Assembly (NCBI GenBank): GCA_017520935.1
Contig: JAFXEF010000053.1
Coordinates: forward strand, 102,217 to 166,216
Direction: 5' to 3'
Length of the DNA stretch: 64,000 nt
DNA from: Bacteroidaceae bacterium
GTDB taxonomy: Bacteria > Bacteroidota > Bacteroidia > Bacteroidales > Bacteroidaceae
Shown piece after piece: positions 57,378-64,000 of this stretch. A model generated the notes under the pieces. The model saw only the letters and a program-made list of their open reading frames with translations. It did no database searches and was not told the origin of the DNA. Numbering within the stretch: the stretch's first letter is position 1; the number at the start of each line of letters is the position of its first letter. The translations under genes were made by a program, and so were the position numbers.

Positions 57378-57447
57378 CCATCAAGCGATAGGCTACGCCT
57401 CCTTGAAAGAAAAATTGAAGAATTACAGAAAAAAAGTCGCCACACAT

Positions 57448-57478
57448 TTTGCAGTTTCAAAAAAAGGCAGTACCTTTG
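57448..57478 (+). promoter_or_regulatory. Promoter of tRNA-Arg
   Basis: TTTG (57448-57451), 19 bp, TACCTTTG (57471-57478), 22 bp before the tRNA. Confidence 0.75.
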
Positions 57479-57500
57479 CATCGCAATTGAGAAAAACAAT

Positions 57501-57574
57501 GGCTCCTTAGCTCAACTGAATAGAGCATTTGACTACGGATCAAAAGGTTATAGGTTTGAATCCTATAGGAGTCA
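57501..57574 (+). tRNA. tRNA-Arg (ACG)
   Basis: 74 nt without CCA. Acceptor GGCTCCT pairs with AGGAGTC (one G-U pair), the anticodon arm is TTTGA-CTACGGA-TCAAA with anticodon ACG (A34 would be deaminated to inosine), and the T arm is ATAGG-TTTGAAT-CCTAT. Confidence 0.93.
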
Positions 57575-57588
57575 CTCAGAAGCGCGAG

Positions 57589-57618
57589 ACGGACAACTTC
57601 GGTTGCCCGTTTTTTTTT
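57589..57618 (+). terminator. Terminator of tRNA-Arg
   Basis: ACGG-A-CAAC (57589-57597), UUCG tetraloop, GTTG-C-CCGT (57602-57610), one A/C mismatch, then eight or more T. Confidence 0.85.
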
Positions 57619-57723
57619 GCATCTACAGTATGGAAACAACATTGAACAATAAGCGTGTGTGTATGTTGATTAGTTGTCAAGAATAAAAAGCCACTATTCA
57701 CAAACTCCTCAACCCACACACCT

Positions 57724-58086
57724 ATGAACACCAAAGACATCAACGAGCACCAGTCGCTCCGCGTCATCCACGCCATCGCACGAGTGTACCGCGCAACATC
57801 TCCACAATCCAGGCAAATCGTCAGAGACATACATCATGTAATAGCCGCCTACGAGCTTTGCGATAAGGAGGCAGCCCTCGCCTGCAACCGCTACATCATC
57901 ACCAAATACCCTACCATATATAAGGTAGCGCCACGCTATGGGTTGCACCCGATGAACCAGAACGAATTCTTCGGGCGCTCCGAGAGCGAGCTACAGCATA
58001 CGCTCTACAACCTCTGCATCTTCCTATACGACAGCCTCAAGAGACAATCTATAGGCATAAAAAAGCGGGAAGACATGCCACTCTGA
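57724..58086 (+). CDS. Small protein of unknown function
   Basis: 120 residues, mostly helical (LRVIHAIARVYRATSPQSRQIVRDIHHVIAAYEL, quoted in part: RVIHAIARVYRATSPQ). It has no signal peptide or membrane segment. I do not recognise the family. It is supported as a gene by codon use like its neighbours and by the absence of a better frame. It could equally be a DUF-type accessory protein. No promoter box is visible; it stands alone between a tRNA terminator and the convergent ettA gene. Low-complexity TGTGTG lies upstream. Confidence 0.55.
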   Translation: MNTKDINEHQSLRVIHAIARVYRATSPQSRQIVRDIHHVIAAYELCDKEAALACNRYIITKYPTIYKVAPRYGLHPMNQNEFFGRSESELQHTLYNLCIFLYDSLKRQSIGIKKREDMPL

Positions 58087-58128
58087 CATATCTTCCCACC
58101 TAATATTTCTATCCGCAAGGGACTACTA

Positions 58129-59823
58129 TCAATCTGTCGTCAGCTTGCGATAACGGATGCGCTTGGGTTCTTCGCGGCCGAGGCGCATCTGCTTATTGGC
58201 TTCGTACTCGCTATACGAGCCCTCGAAGAAGAACACTTGGCTATCGCCCTCGAAAGCGAGGATATGAGTACAGATACGGTCGAGGAACCATCGGTCGTGA
58301 CTGATCACCACGGCACATCCGGCGAAGTTCTCGAGACCCTCCTCAAGAGCACGCAGGGTGTTGACGTCAATATCGTTGGTAGGCTCGTCGAGCAACAGCA
58401 CATTGCCCTCTTGCTTCAAGGCAAGAGCAAGCTGCAAACGGTTGCGCTCACCACCGGAAAGCATCGAGCACATCTTCTCCTGATCGCTGCCGGCAAAGTT
58501 GAAGCGGCTGAGGTAGGCACGGGCATTCACGTCGCGGCCTCCCATACGGAAGAGCTCATTGCCCTGACTCACCACCTGGTACACGGTCTTATTGGGGTCG
58601 ATATCCTGATGTTGCTGGTCAACGTAGGCAAGCTTCACGGTCTCACCCACCTCAAAGGTACCCTTGTCGGGTGTCTCAAGACCCATGATCAGGCGGAAGA
58701 GCGTGGTCTTACCTGCACCGTTGGGGCCGATGACACCTACGATACCGTTGGGCGGCAACATGAAATTGAGGTTTTCGTAGAGCAGCTTGTCGCCATACGC
58801 CTTGGCCACACCCTGAGCCTCGATAACCTTGTTGCCCAAGCGGGGGCCGTTGGGGATAAAGATTTCGAGCTTCTCCTCGCGCTCCTTCTGGTCTTCATTG
58901 AGGAGTTTGTCGTATGAGTTCAGACGAGCCTTACCCTTGGCCTGACGTGCCTTGGGAGCCATACGCACCCATTCGAGCTCGCGTTCCAAGGTCTTACGAC
59001 GCTTCGAGGCCTGCTTTTCTTCCTGCTCCAACCGCTTCGATTTCTGCTCCAGCCAGCTGCTATAGTTACCCTTCCAAGGGATACCCTCGCCACGGTCGAG
59101 CTCAAGAATCCAACCGGCCACATTGTCGAGGAAGTAACGGTCGTGAGTCACGGCAATCACCGTACCCTCATACTGCTGCAAGTGCTGCTCCAGCCAGTCG
59201 ATACTCTCGGCATCGAGGTGGTTGGTAGGTTCGTCGAGCAAGAGGATATCGGGTTTCTGCAAGAGCAGACGGCACAATGCCACACGGCGACGTTCACCAC
59301 CGGAGAGGTGTGTCACGGGCTGATCCTCAGGTGGACAGCGCAGTGCATCCATCGCACGCTCCAACTTCGAGTCGAGGTTCCACGCATCGGTAGCATCGAT
59401 GATATCCTGCAACTCGGCCTGACGGGCAAAGAGCTGATCCATCTTGTCGGGGTCCTCATAATATTCAGGCAGGCCAAATTTCTCGTTGATAGCCTCATAT
59501 TCGGCCAGTGCATCCACGATAGGCTGCACGCCCTCCATTACCACCTCCTTGACCGTCTTCGTGGGATCGAGCTGCGGATCCTGTGGCAGATAACCCACGC
59601 TATAGCCGGGTGAAAACACCACTTCGCCCTGATAGTCCTTCTCCAATCCGGCGATAATCTTCATCAAGGTAGATTTACCCGAACCGTTGAGACCGATGAT
59701 ACCAATCTTCGCCCCGTAAAAGAACGAAAGGTAGATGTCCTTAAGGATTTGCTTGTTCTGCTGATAGGCCTTCGATACGCCCACCATAGAGAAAATAATC
59801 TTCTTGTCGTCTACTGTTGCCAT
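58129..59823 (-). CDS. ettA: Energy-dependent translational throttle protein EttA (ABC-F ATPase)
   Basis: 564 residues, two ABC domains in one chain without membrane part. The first cassette has GLNGSGKST, LSGGERRRVAL and LLLDEPTNHLD; the second has GPNGAGKTT, LSGGERNRLQL and LLLDEPTNDID. The arm domain and linker (about 240-320, RLEQEEKQASKRRKTLEREL, KARQAKGKARLNSYDKLL) match EttA rather than other ABC-F proteins. EttA binds the ribosomal E site and gates the first peptide bond when ADP is high. All catalytic Glu residues are present. It is a single gene, with rel 152 bp upstream on the same strand. Confidence 0.96.
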   Translation of the reverse strand: MATVDDKKIIFSMVGVSKAYQQNKQILKDIYLSFFYGAKIGIIGLNGSGKSTLMKIIAGLEKDYQGEVVFSPGYSVGYLPQDPQLDPTKTVKEVVMEGVQPIVDALAEYEAINEKFGLPEYYEDPDKMDQLFARQAELQDIIDATDAWNLDSKLERAMDALRCPPEDQPVTHLSGGERRRVALCRLLLQKPDILLLDEPTNHLDAESIDWLEQHLQQYEGTVIAVTHDRYFLDNVAGWILELDRGEGIPWKGNYSSWLEQKSKRLEQEEKQASKRRKTLERELEWVRMAPKARQAKGKARLNSYDKLLNEDQKEREEKLEIFIPNGPRLGNKVIEAQGVAKAYGDKLLYENLNFMLPPNGIVGVIGPNGAGKTTLFRLIMGLETPDKGTFEVGETVKLAYVDQQHQDIDPNKTVYQVVSQGNELFRMGGRDVNARAYLSRFNFAGSDQEKMCSMLSGGERNRLQLALALKQEGNVLLLDEPTNDIDVNTLRALEEGLENFAGCAVVISHDRWFLDRICTHILAFEGDSQVFFFEGSYSEYEANKQMRLGREEPKRIRYRKLTTD

Positions 59824-59975
59824 TATTATGTAATTATGAATTGTGGCGCGAAGTTACGAAAAAAACCCCGTCTATGCAATCATATCTATCTGTTAATCTT
59901 AAAGAGACAGACAGACGACGGCACTGTTCCCAACAGCCGCTCTCCGTATCCCAATAAAGAAATAGGCCATATCCA

Positions 59976-62222
59976 TTACTCATCCACACGGATGACAGAG
60001 CGGATATTGTGGAGTTTCTTAAGGTTGTCGCAGACTACCTTGATGTCATCGACATCGTGTACGCGGAGGCGGATGGTACCATCAAAAATGCCGTCGTGGG
60101 CTTCGATGAGGATGCGTTCCATGTTGACATTGAGCTCTTGCGAGATGATGTTGGTAATCTGGTTCACCACACCCACGCCATCGATACCCTTGATGTTGAT
60201 GGATACGGAGAAGTGGAGCAACTTGTGGGTACTCCACTGGGCAGCGACGATGCGATTGCCGTAGCCGGCCTTAAGCTTGGCTGCTTTGGGACATTTGCGC
60301 TGGTGGATAATGATTTGGCCGTCGTCGCCGATAAATCCGAGCACGTCGTCACCAGGGATGGGATGGCAGCATGCAGCCATCTGATAGGTACTCTGCAGAG
60401 CTTCATCGGTGAGGATGAGGGGGCGTTTCTTATCAATTTTCTGCACGGGCAGGTCAGCCTGCACAGCTTTCTCGTCGCTCTTGCCCTTACTCTTGCTGCT
60501 ACGGAAGAAACGTCCGATGAAGTTTGACGATGAGGAACTGCCCTTGATGGCACTCTTCTCGGTATCGCCCAAGATGATGGAGTGCTTGCCAATGGCCGTA
60601 AACAGTTGGTCGCGATTGGCAAAGTTATGCAGGTGACACAGGCGGTCAATAGCTGCGGTGTCGAGCGTGAGGTCCTCCTTCTCGACGAACTCGGTCAACA
60701 GGCGCTCGCCCTCTTTCTGCGCCATGCGTTCTTCACGGCGCAGTATGCCCTGTATCTTGCTTTTGGCTTTGGCGGTGGTCACCATCGTCAGCCACTCGGG
60801 TTTCACGTTCTGCGTTTTCGAGGTGAGCACCTCCACCTGGTCACCACTCTGCAACACATGACTCATGGGCACGAGTTTATGGTTGACTTTGGCACCGATA
60901 CAGTGGGTACCCACTACGGAGTGTATGGAGAAGGCAAAGTCGAGCGCAGTGCAGCCTTGCGGCATGGTCCTGATGTCGCCCTTGGGGGTAAAGACGAAGA
61001 TCTCCGAAGAGTATAGGTTGAGTTTGATGGCATCGAGGAAATCCATCGCATCGGGCTGTGGGTCGTCGAGTATCTCCTTGATGGTGTGAAGCCACTTGTT
61101 GAGATCCACCTCATCCTCCTCTACGTAGCCGCTCTCCTTGTATTTCCAGTGTGCCGCCACGCCTTGTTCGGCAATGTCGTCCATGCGTCGGCTACGAATC
61201 TGCACCTCCACCCACTCGCCGTGGTTGCTCATCAAGGTCACGTGCAGTGCCTGATAACCGTTGGTCTTGGGCTGGTTCACCCAGTCACGGAAGCGGTCGG
61301 GATGGGTACGGTAGAGGTGCGACAGCGCAATGTATATATTGAAACACTCGTTGGCCTCCTCTTTCGGGTTCTTGGGGTCGAAGATGATGCGCACGGCCAG
61401 TATGTCGAATATCTCGTCGAAGGCAAGCTGCTTAGTCTGCATCTTCTTCCATATCGAGTAGGGCGACTTGATACGCCCCAACAGCTTGTACTGTATGCCC
61501 ATTTCATCGAGCCTGGCCTTGATGGGAGCGGTGAAATCGGCAAAAAGCTTCTCGCGCTGAGCCTGTGTCATGACCAACTTCTCCTCTATGCTGGCATACT
61601 CCTCGGGATGCTCATACTTGAAGCTGAGGTTTTCCAGCTCCACCTTTATCTTGCTAAGTCCGAGACGGTAGGCGATGGGGGCATATATATAGAGTGTCTC
61701 GCCGGCAATCTTGTACTGCTTGTTGGGCGCCATGTGCTCCAGGGTGCGCATGTTGTGTAAGCGGTCGGCAATCTTGATGAGGATGACACGTATGTCCTCC
61801 GACATGGTGAGCAGCAACTTCTTGAAGTTCTCCGTCTGCGCCGAAGCCTTGTCCCCGAAGATGCCTCCGGCAATCTTGGTGAGTCCGTCTACAATCTGTG
61901 CTATCTTGGGGCCGAAGAGGTTGGCGATGTCCTCCACCGTATACTCGGTGTCCTCCACCACATCGTGCAGCAGCGCGGCACAGATGGAGGTCGAGCCAAG
62001 CCCTATCTCCTCGCTCACGATGCGTGCCACCGCTATGGGATGCAGTATGTAGGGCTCGCCCGAATTACGGCGCACTCCCTTGTGGGCGTGCTTGGCAAAG
62101 TTGAATGCGCGGGTGATGATATCGACCTTCTTGCGGTGCTTCGAGGCAAGGTAGGTACTGAGCATTCCTTGGAACGCTTCGTTTATCATCTTCTCTTCGG
62201 CTTGTTCTCTGTCGGTGTTCAT
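59976..62222 (-). CDS. rel: Bifunctional (p)ppGpp synthetase/hydrolase Rel (RelA/SpoT homologue)
   Basis: 748 residues. It makes and degrades the alarmone (p)ppGpp. The N-terminal HD hydrolase domain (about 45-200) keeps its metal-binding residues (EPYILHPIAVARIV and LHDVVEDTEYT), so hydrolysis should be active. The synthetase domain (about 240-370, RIKSPYSIWKKM, NGYQALHVTLM) follows, then TGS (about 400-465, FTPKGDIRTMPQGCTALDFAF), a helical region, a short zinc-finger/RIS-like part (MAACCHPIPGDDVLGFI) and the C-terminal ACT domain (about 670-748). It is the usual single long RSH of Bacteroidales. A heptad inverted element begins 7 bp upstream of the ATG. Confidence 0.95.
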   Translation of the reverse strand: MNTDREQAEEKMINEAFQGMLSTYLASKHRKKVDIITRAFNFAKHAHKGVRRNSGEPYILHPIAVARIVSEEIGLGSTSICAALLHDVVEDTEYTVEDIANLFGPKIAQIVDGLTKIAGGIFGDKASAQTENFKKLLLTMSEDIRVILIKIADRLHNMRTLEHMAPNKQYKIAGETLYIYAPIAYRLGLSKIKVELENLSFKYEHPEEYASIEEKLVMTQAQREKLFADFTAPIKARLDEMGIQYKLLGRIKSPYSIWKKMQTKQLAFDEIFDILAVRIIFDPKNPKEEANECFNIYIALSHLYRTHPDRFRDWVNQPKTNGYQALHVTLMSNHGEWVEVQIRSRRMDDIAEQGVAAHWKYKESGYVEEDEVDLNKWLHTIKEILDDPQPDAMDFLDAIKLNLYSSEIFVFTPKGDIRTMPQGCTALDFAFSIHSVVGTHCIGAKVNHKLVPMSHVLQSGDQVEVLTSKTQNVKPEWLTMVTTAKAKSKIQGILRREERMAQKEGERLLTEFVEKEDLTLDTAAIDRLCHLHNFANRDQLFTAIGKHSIILGDTEKSAIKGSSSSSNFIGRFFRSSKSKGKSDEKAVQADLPVQKIDKKRPLILTDEALQSTYQMAACCHPIPGDDVLGFIGDDGQIIIHQRKCPKAAKLKAGYGNRIVAAQWSTHKLLHFSVSINIKGIDGVGVVNQITNIISQELNVNMERILIEAHDGIFDGTIRLRVHDVDDIKVVCDNLKKLHNIRSVIRVDE

Positions 62223-62228
62223 GGTGAA

Positions 62229-62311
62229 AATTAAAAGTTAAAAGCTAAAAATTAAAACTACGGGAATCGGGGTCAGCACCTGTTTTAATGATTAATTTTT
62301 AATTGTTAATT
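62229..62311. repeat. Inverted heptad element, 4 + 4 units
   Basis: Left arm 62229-62256: AATTAAA, AGTTAAA, AGCTAAA, AATTAAA. Right arm 62284-62311: TTTAATG, ATTAATT, TTTAATT, GTTAATT. Spacer 27 bp. It fills the gap between the MltD-like gene stop (62317) and the rel start (62222). Confidence 0.8.
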
Positions 62312-62316
62312 TATAG

Positions 62317-63699
62317 TTATCTCGGATATATCTTCAGTCTCTTGCCTGCCACAATACGGCTTGTGCGGAGGTTGTTCCAACGCTTCAGTTCATTGACCGT
62401 CACACGGTAGCGACGGGCGATGGTCGAGAGGGTCTCTCCACTGCGTATCTTATGGTAGACGAAGCCGCTGTTGGTGGCCTTGTTCTTCACCTCCTTGACC
62501 TTCTCTTCGGAGAAGTACTTCTCGCGATTGTAGTTGTAGATAGAGTCGCCCGAGAGGATGAAGGTACGTATCTTGTCCTCAGGCAAGCGCAGCGAGTTGG
62601 GCTGGAACTTGCCGGGGATGATGTCTTCCCGATATTGTGGGTTGAGGCCACGCAACGTATCAAGGCTGATACCACACACGGCAGCTATCTGGTCGAAGTG
62701 AAGCAGGCGGTTCACCATTATCGTGTCGGTCTGCAAGGGCAGCTTGGCCTCCATAGGGCAGATGCCGTGTTCGGCATGGTAGGTCATGATATAGGTAGCA
62801 GCGATGAAGGCAGGCACGTAACCGCGTGTCTCGCGAGGCAGGTAGTAATAGATATCCCAGAAATTGGTCTTGCCGCCCGAGCGGTAGATGGCCTTGTTCA
62901 CATTGCCCGTGCCGCAGTTGTAGGCAGCGATGGCAAGGCTCCAGTCGCCGAATCGGTCGTAGAGGTCGCGCAGGTGCTTGGCAGCGGCCCAAGTAGCCTT
63001 CACAGGATCGCGGCGGTCATCGACGAGACTGTTCTGCTTCAGGCCATAGAGCTTGCCCGTACTATACATGAATTGCCACAGGCCCGTAGCTCCGGCACGC
63101 GACACGGCCACGGGGTTCAGCGCCGACTCGATGACGGGCAGATACTTCAATTCGTTGGGCACGCCGTGCACGTCGAGTGCCTGCTCTATGAGCGGCTCGT
63201 AGTATTGCATCATGCCCAGCATATACGACACTTGGTGACGTAACTTCGTGGCATAGCGGTCAATGCTGGCCCGCACGGGTTGGTTATACACCATCTGCAC
63301 GAGGCAGGGCAAGTTGGCCAACCGCTCCGTGTATACCGTGTCGCTGAAGGTGGGGTTCATGGCAGTAGCCGTGCAGGTGGTGTCGACAAACAGGCTCGTC
63401 TGTGCATACCAACTGTTGAGCAGACTATCCAGTTCGCCCGACATACTCTCAATCACCACCAGCGAGTCGTCCTTGATAGTTGTCCACTCCTCGGGTATGG
63501 GAGTACGCTCCACTACAAGCTCCTGTGCTGCCTCTTCAGTCACGGACAAGGTATCCTGCACCGTTGCAGCTACAGGGGGAGCCACTTGTGCCACCTCGGC
63601 GGCACCATTCTTCTTCACTCCTCTGATGGGAAGTATTTTCTCTGAGCATCCACACAGCAACACCAGTGCGGAAAGAGCTATATATACGGTCTTCTTCAT
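62317..63699 (-). CDS. MltD-like lytic transglycosylase lipoprotein with LysM
   Basis: 460 residues. The lipobox is LLCGC (Cys 18). A disordered region (about 25-100) precedes the GH23 SLT domain (about 160-310), which has the catalytic Glu in PVIESALNPVAVS, GATGLWQFMYSTGKLYGL and AIAAYNCGTGNVN. One LysM is at the C-terminus (KIRSGETLSTIARRYRVTVNEL; ends RLKIYPR). It would cut glycan strands of peptidoglycan to 1,6-anhydro ends from the outer membrane. E. coli MltD has two LysM repeats; here only one is seen. It has a full promoter at 63760-63730. It is the gene before rel on the same strand and may be read through into it. Confidence 0.93.
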   Translation of the reverse strand: MKKTVYIALSALVLLCGCSEKILPIRGVKKNGAAEVAQVAPPVAATVQDTLSVTEEAAQELVVERTPIPEEWTTIKDDSLVVIESMSGELDSLLNSWYAQTSLFVDTTCTATAMNPTFSDTVYTERLANLPCLVQMVYNQPVRASIDRYATKLRHQVSYMLGMMQYYEPLIEQALDVHGVPNELKYLPVIESALNPVAVSRAGATGLWQFMYSTGKLYGLKQNSLVDDRRDPVKATWAAAKHLRDLYDRFGDWSLAIAAYNCGTGNVNKAIYRSGGKTNFWDIYYYLPRETRGYVPAFIAATYIMTYHAEHGICPMEAKLPLQTDTIMVNRLLHFDQIAAVCGISLDTLRGLNPQYREDIIPGKFQPNSLRLPEDKIRTFILSGDSIYNYNREKYFSEEKVKEVKNKATNSGFVYHKIRSGETLSTIARRYRVTVNELKRWNNLRTSRIVAGKRLKIYPR

Positions 63700-63729
63700 T
63701 GTCTTTATCTGCTTTTGGGGAATAAGTTA

Positions 63730-63760
63730 CAAAGGTACAGCAAACCGAGTGGAGAACAAA
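63730..63760 (-). promoter_or_regulatory. Promoter of the MltD-like gene
   Basis: Minus strand TTTG (63760-63757), 19 bp, TACCTTTG (63737-63730), 31 bp before the ATG at 63699. Confidence 0.75.
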
Positions 63761-63927
63761 ATAAATTTATTTATTTTTTATCCCGAGGTGCAGCCTAATT
63801 TCCGGGTTCGCAAAGAGGCACTTTGCGGGTAGCTGAATCTCCACGATTTTGCAGCCCAGTTGGGAAACATTTGCAGCCTACTTGGTGCGCAGATTTTCGG
63901 TCTTCAACGGCAGTCGCCATTTCGGCT

Positions 63928-63954
63928 GGTCAACGCGGTCAACTCGGTCAACTC
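63928..63954 (+). repeat. 9-bp tandem repeat (three units)
   Basis: GGTCAACGC, GGTCAACTC, GGTCAACTC in direct tandem. Function unknown. Confidence 0.6.
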
Positions 63955-64000
63955 ACCTGCTTTCAGGAGGGAGAAATAGCTTAATATTATATTATATATA

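Larger units (their letters stand above)
63700..64000. other. 301 bp without a gene at the window end
   Basis: Holds the promoter of the MltD-like gene, two copies of TTTGCAGCC 22 bp apart (63848 and 63870), and a 9-bp tandem repeat at 63928. No coding frame is convincing, and no gene start is seen before the end. Confidence 0.6.

Noticed and set aside
57501..57574. Integration site of a mobile element at tRNA-Arg
   Set aside because: No integrase, no repeated tRNA 3' end and ordinary genes on both sides.

Overview
The window reads as chromosome of a Bacteroidales bacterium. The evidence is a SusC/SusD-type glycan locus, promoters of the Bacteroidetes form (TTTG, 18-20 bp, TAnnTTTG) in front of at least nine genes, a two-domain starch-binding MalQ, outer-membrane lipoproteins with LTSC-like lipoboxes, and almost no Shine-Dalgarno sequences. 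It is GC-moderate (roughly half G+C by eye) and gene-dense. A prevotella- or bacteroides-like host fits best; I cannot fix the genus. No rRNA, CRISPR array, insertion sequence, phage or plasmid module was seen.

Layout. 1-3455: the 5' part of pyruvate:ferredoxin oxidoreductase, a DUF4143-type AAA ATPase and an ATP-grasp-like protein. 3545-7604: a secreted GHL10 glycoside-hydrolase-like protein and MalQ. 7605-9831: a perfect 24-bp hairpin, then a LytTR response regulator and its membrane histidine kinase on the minus strand. 10090-25576: a starch utilisation locus on the plus strand (MFS sugar transporter, SusC, SusD, SusE/F-like binding protein, CBM48-GH13 lipoprotein, a lipoprotein with two complete GH13 domains, GH97 alpha-glucosidase). 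25778-30702 (minus): acyltransferase, bile acid:Na+ symporter family protein, acetate kinase, phosphotransacetylase. 31056-38393: SecA, a lipoprotein, topoisomerase subunit A. 38710-47418: housekeeping genes (alaS, M23 peptidase, MerR, ruvA, rpsT, tRNA-Glu, recO, DUF2461, a DUF2156-GNAT fusion). 47676-57377: a large surface protein, a lipid-enzyme group (DUF1295, PlsC-like, acyl-CoA ligase), a small barrel-like protein and a patatin-Omp85 protein. 57501-63699: tRNA-Arg, a small unknown protein, EttA, Rel, and an MltD-like LysM transglycosylase.

How the genes work together. The starch locus is a complete path: surface binding (SusD, SusE/F-like), surface and periplasmic cleavage (three GH13 modules, GH97), outer-membrane import (SusC), inner-membrane import (MFS) and cytoplasmic disproportionation (MalQ). 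Instead of a SusR-type regulator it is flanked by a LytS/LytTR pair. Three direct repeats spaced exactly 21 bp lie between the two divergent units, upstream of a promoter that has the -7 box but no -33 TTTG. This is what a LytTR activator site would look like, and it is the most testable regulatory idea here. PFOR, Pta and AckA would carry the sugar carbon to acetate.

The least explained structure is repeat DNA. Inverted elements built from four 7-bp units per arm occur at 27076-27155, 34521-34619 and 62229-62311, each within a few bases of a start codon; at 34592-34618 one arm encodes the hydrophobic core of a lipoprotein signal peptide. Solo heptad arms or a related palindromic core appear in frame inside two genes (2720-2746 and 3161-3188; 5730-5773), reminiscent of the in-frame palindromic elements of Rickettsia. 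A second family has 21-bp units with a CCAAG-TTGG palindrome (25650-25717; 50661-50746). A third is C-rich/G-rich (28131-28270, 29481-29537, 52277-52383). SecA carries a 51-residue in-frame insertion next to a conserved helicase motif.
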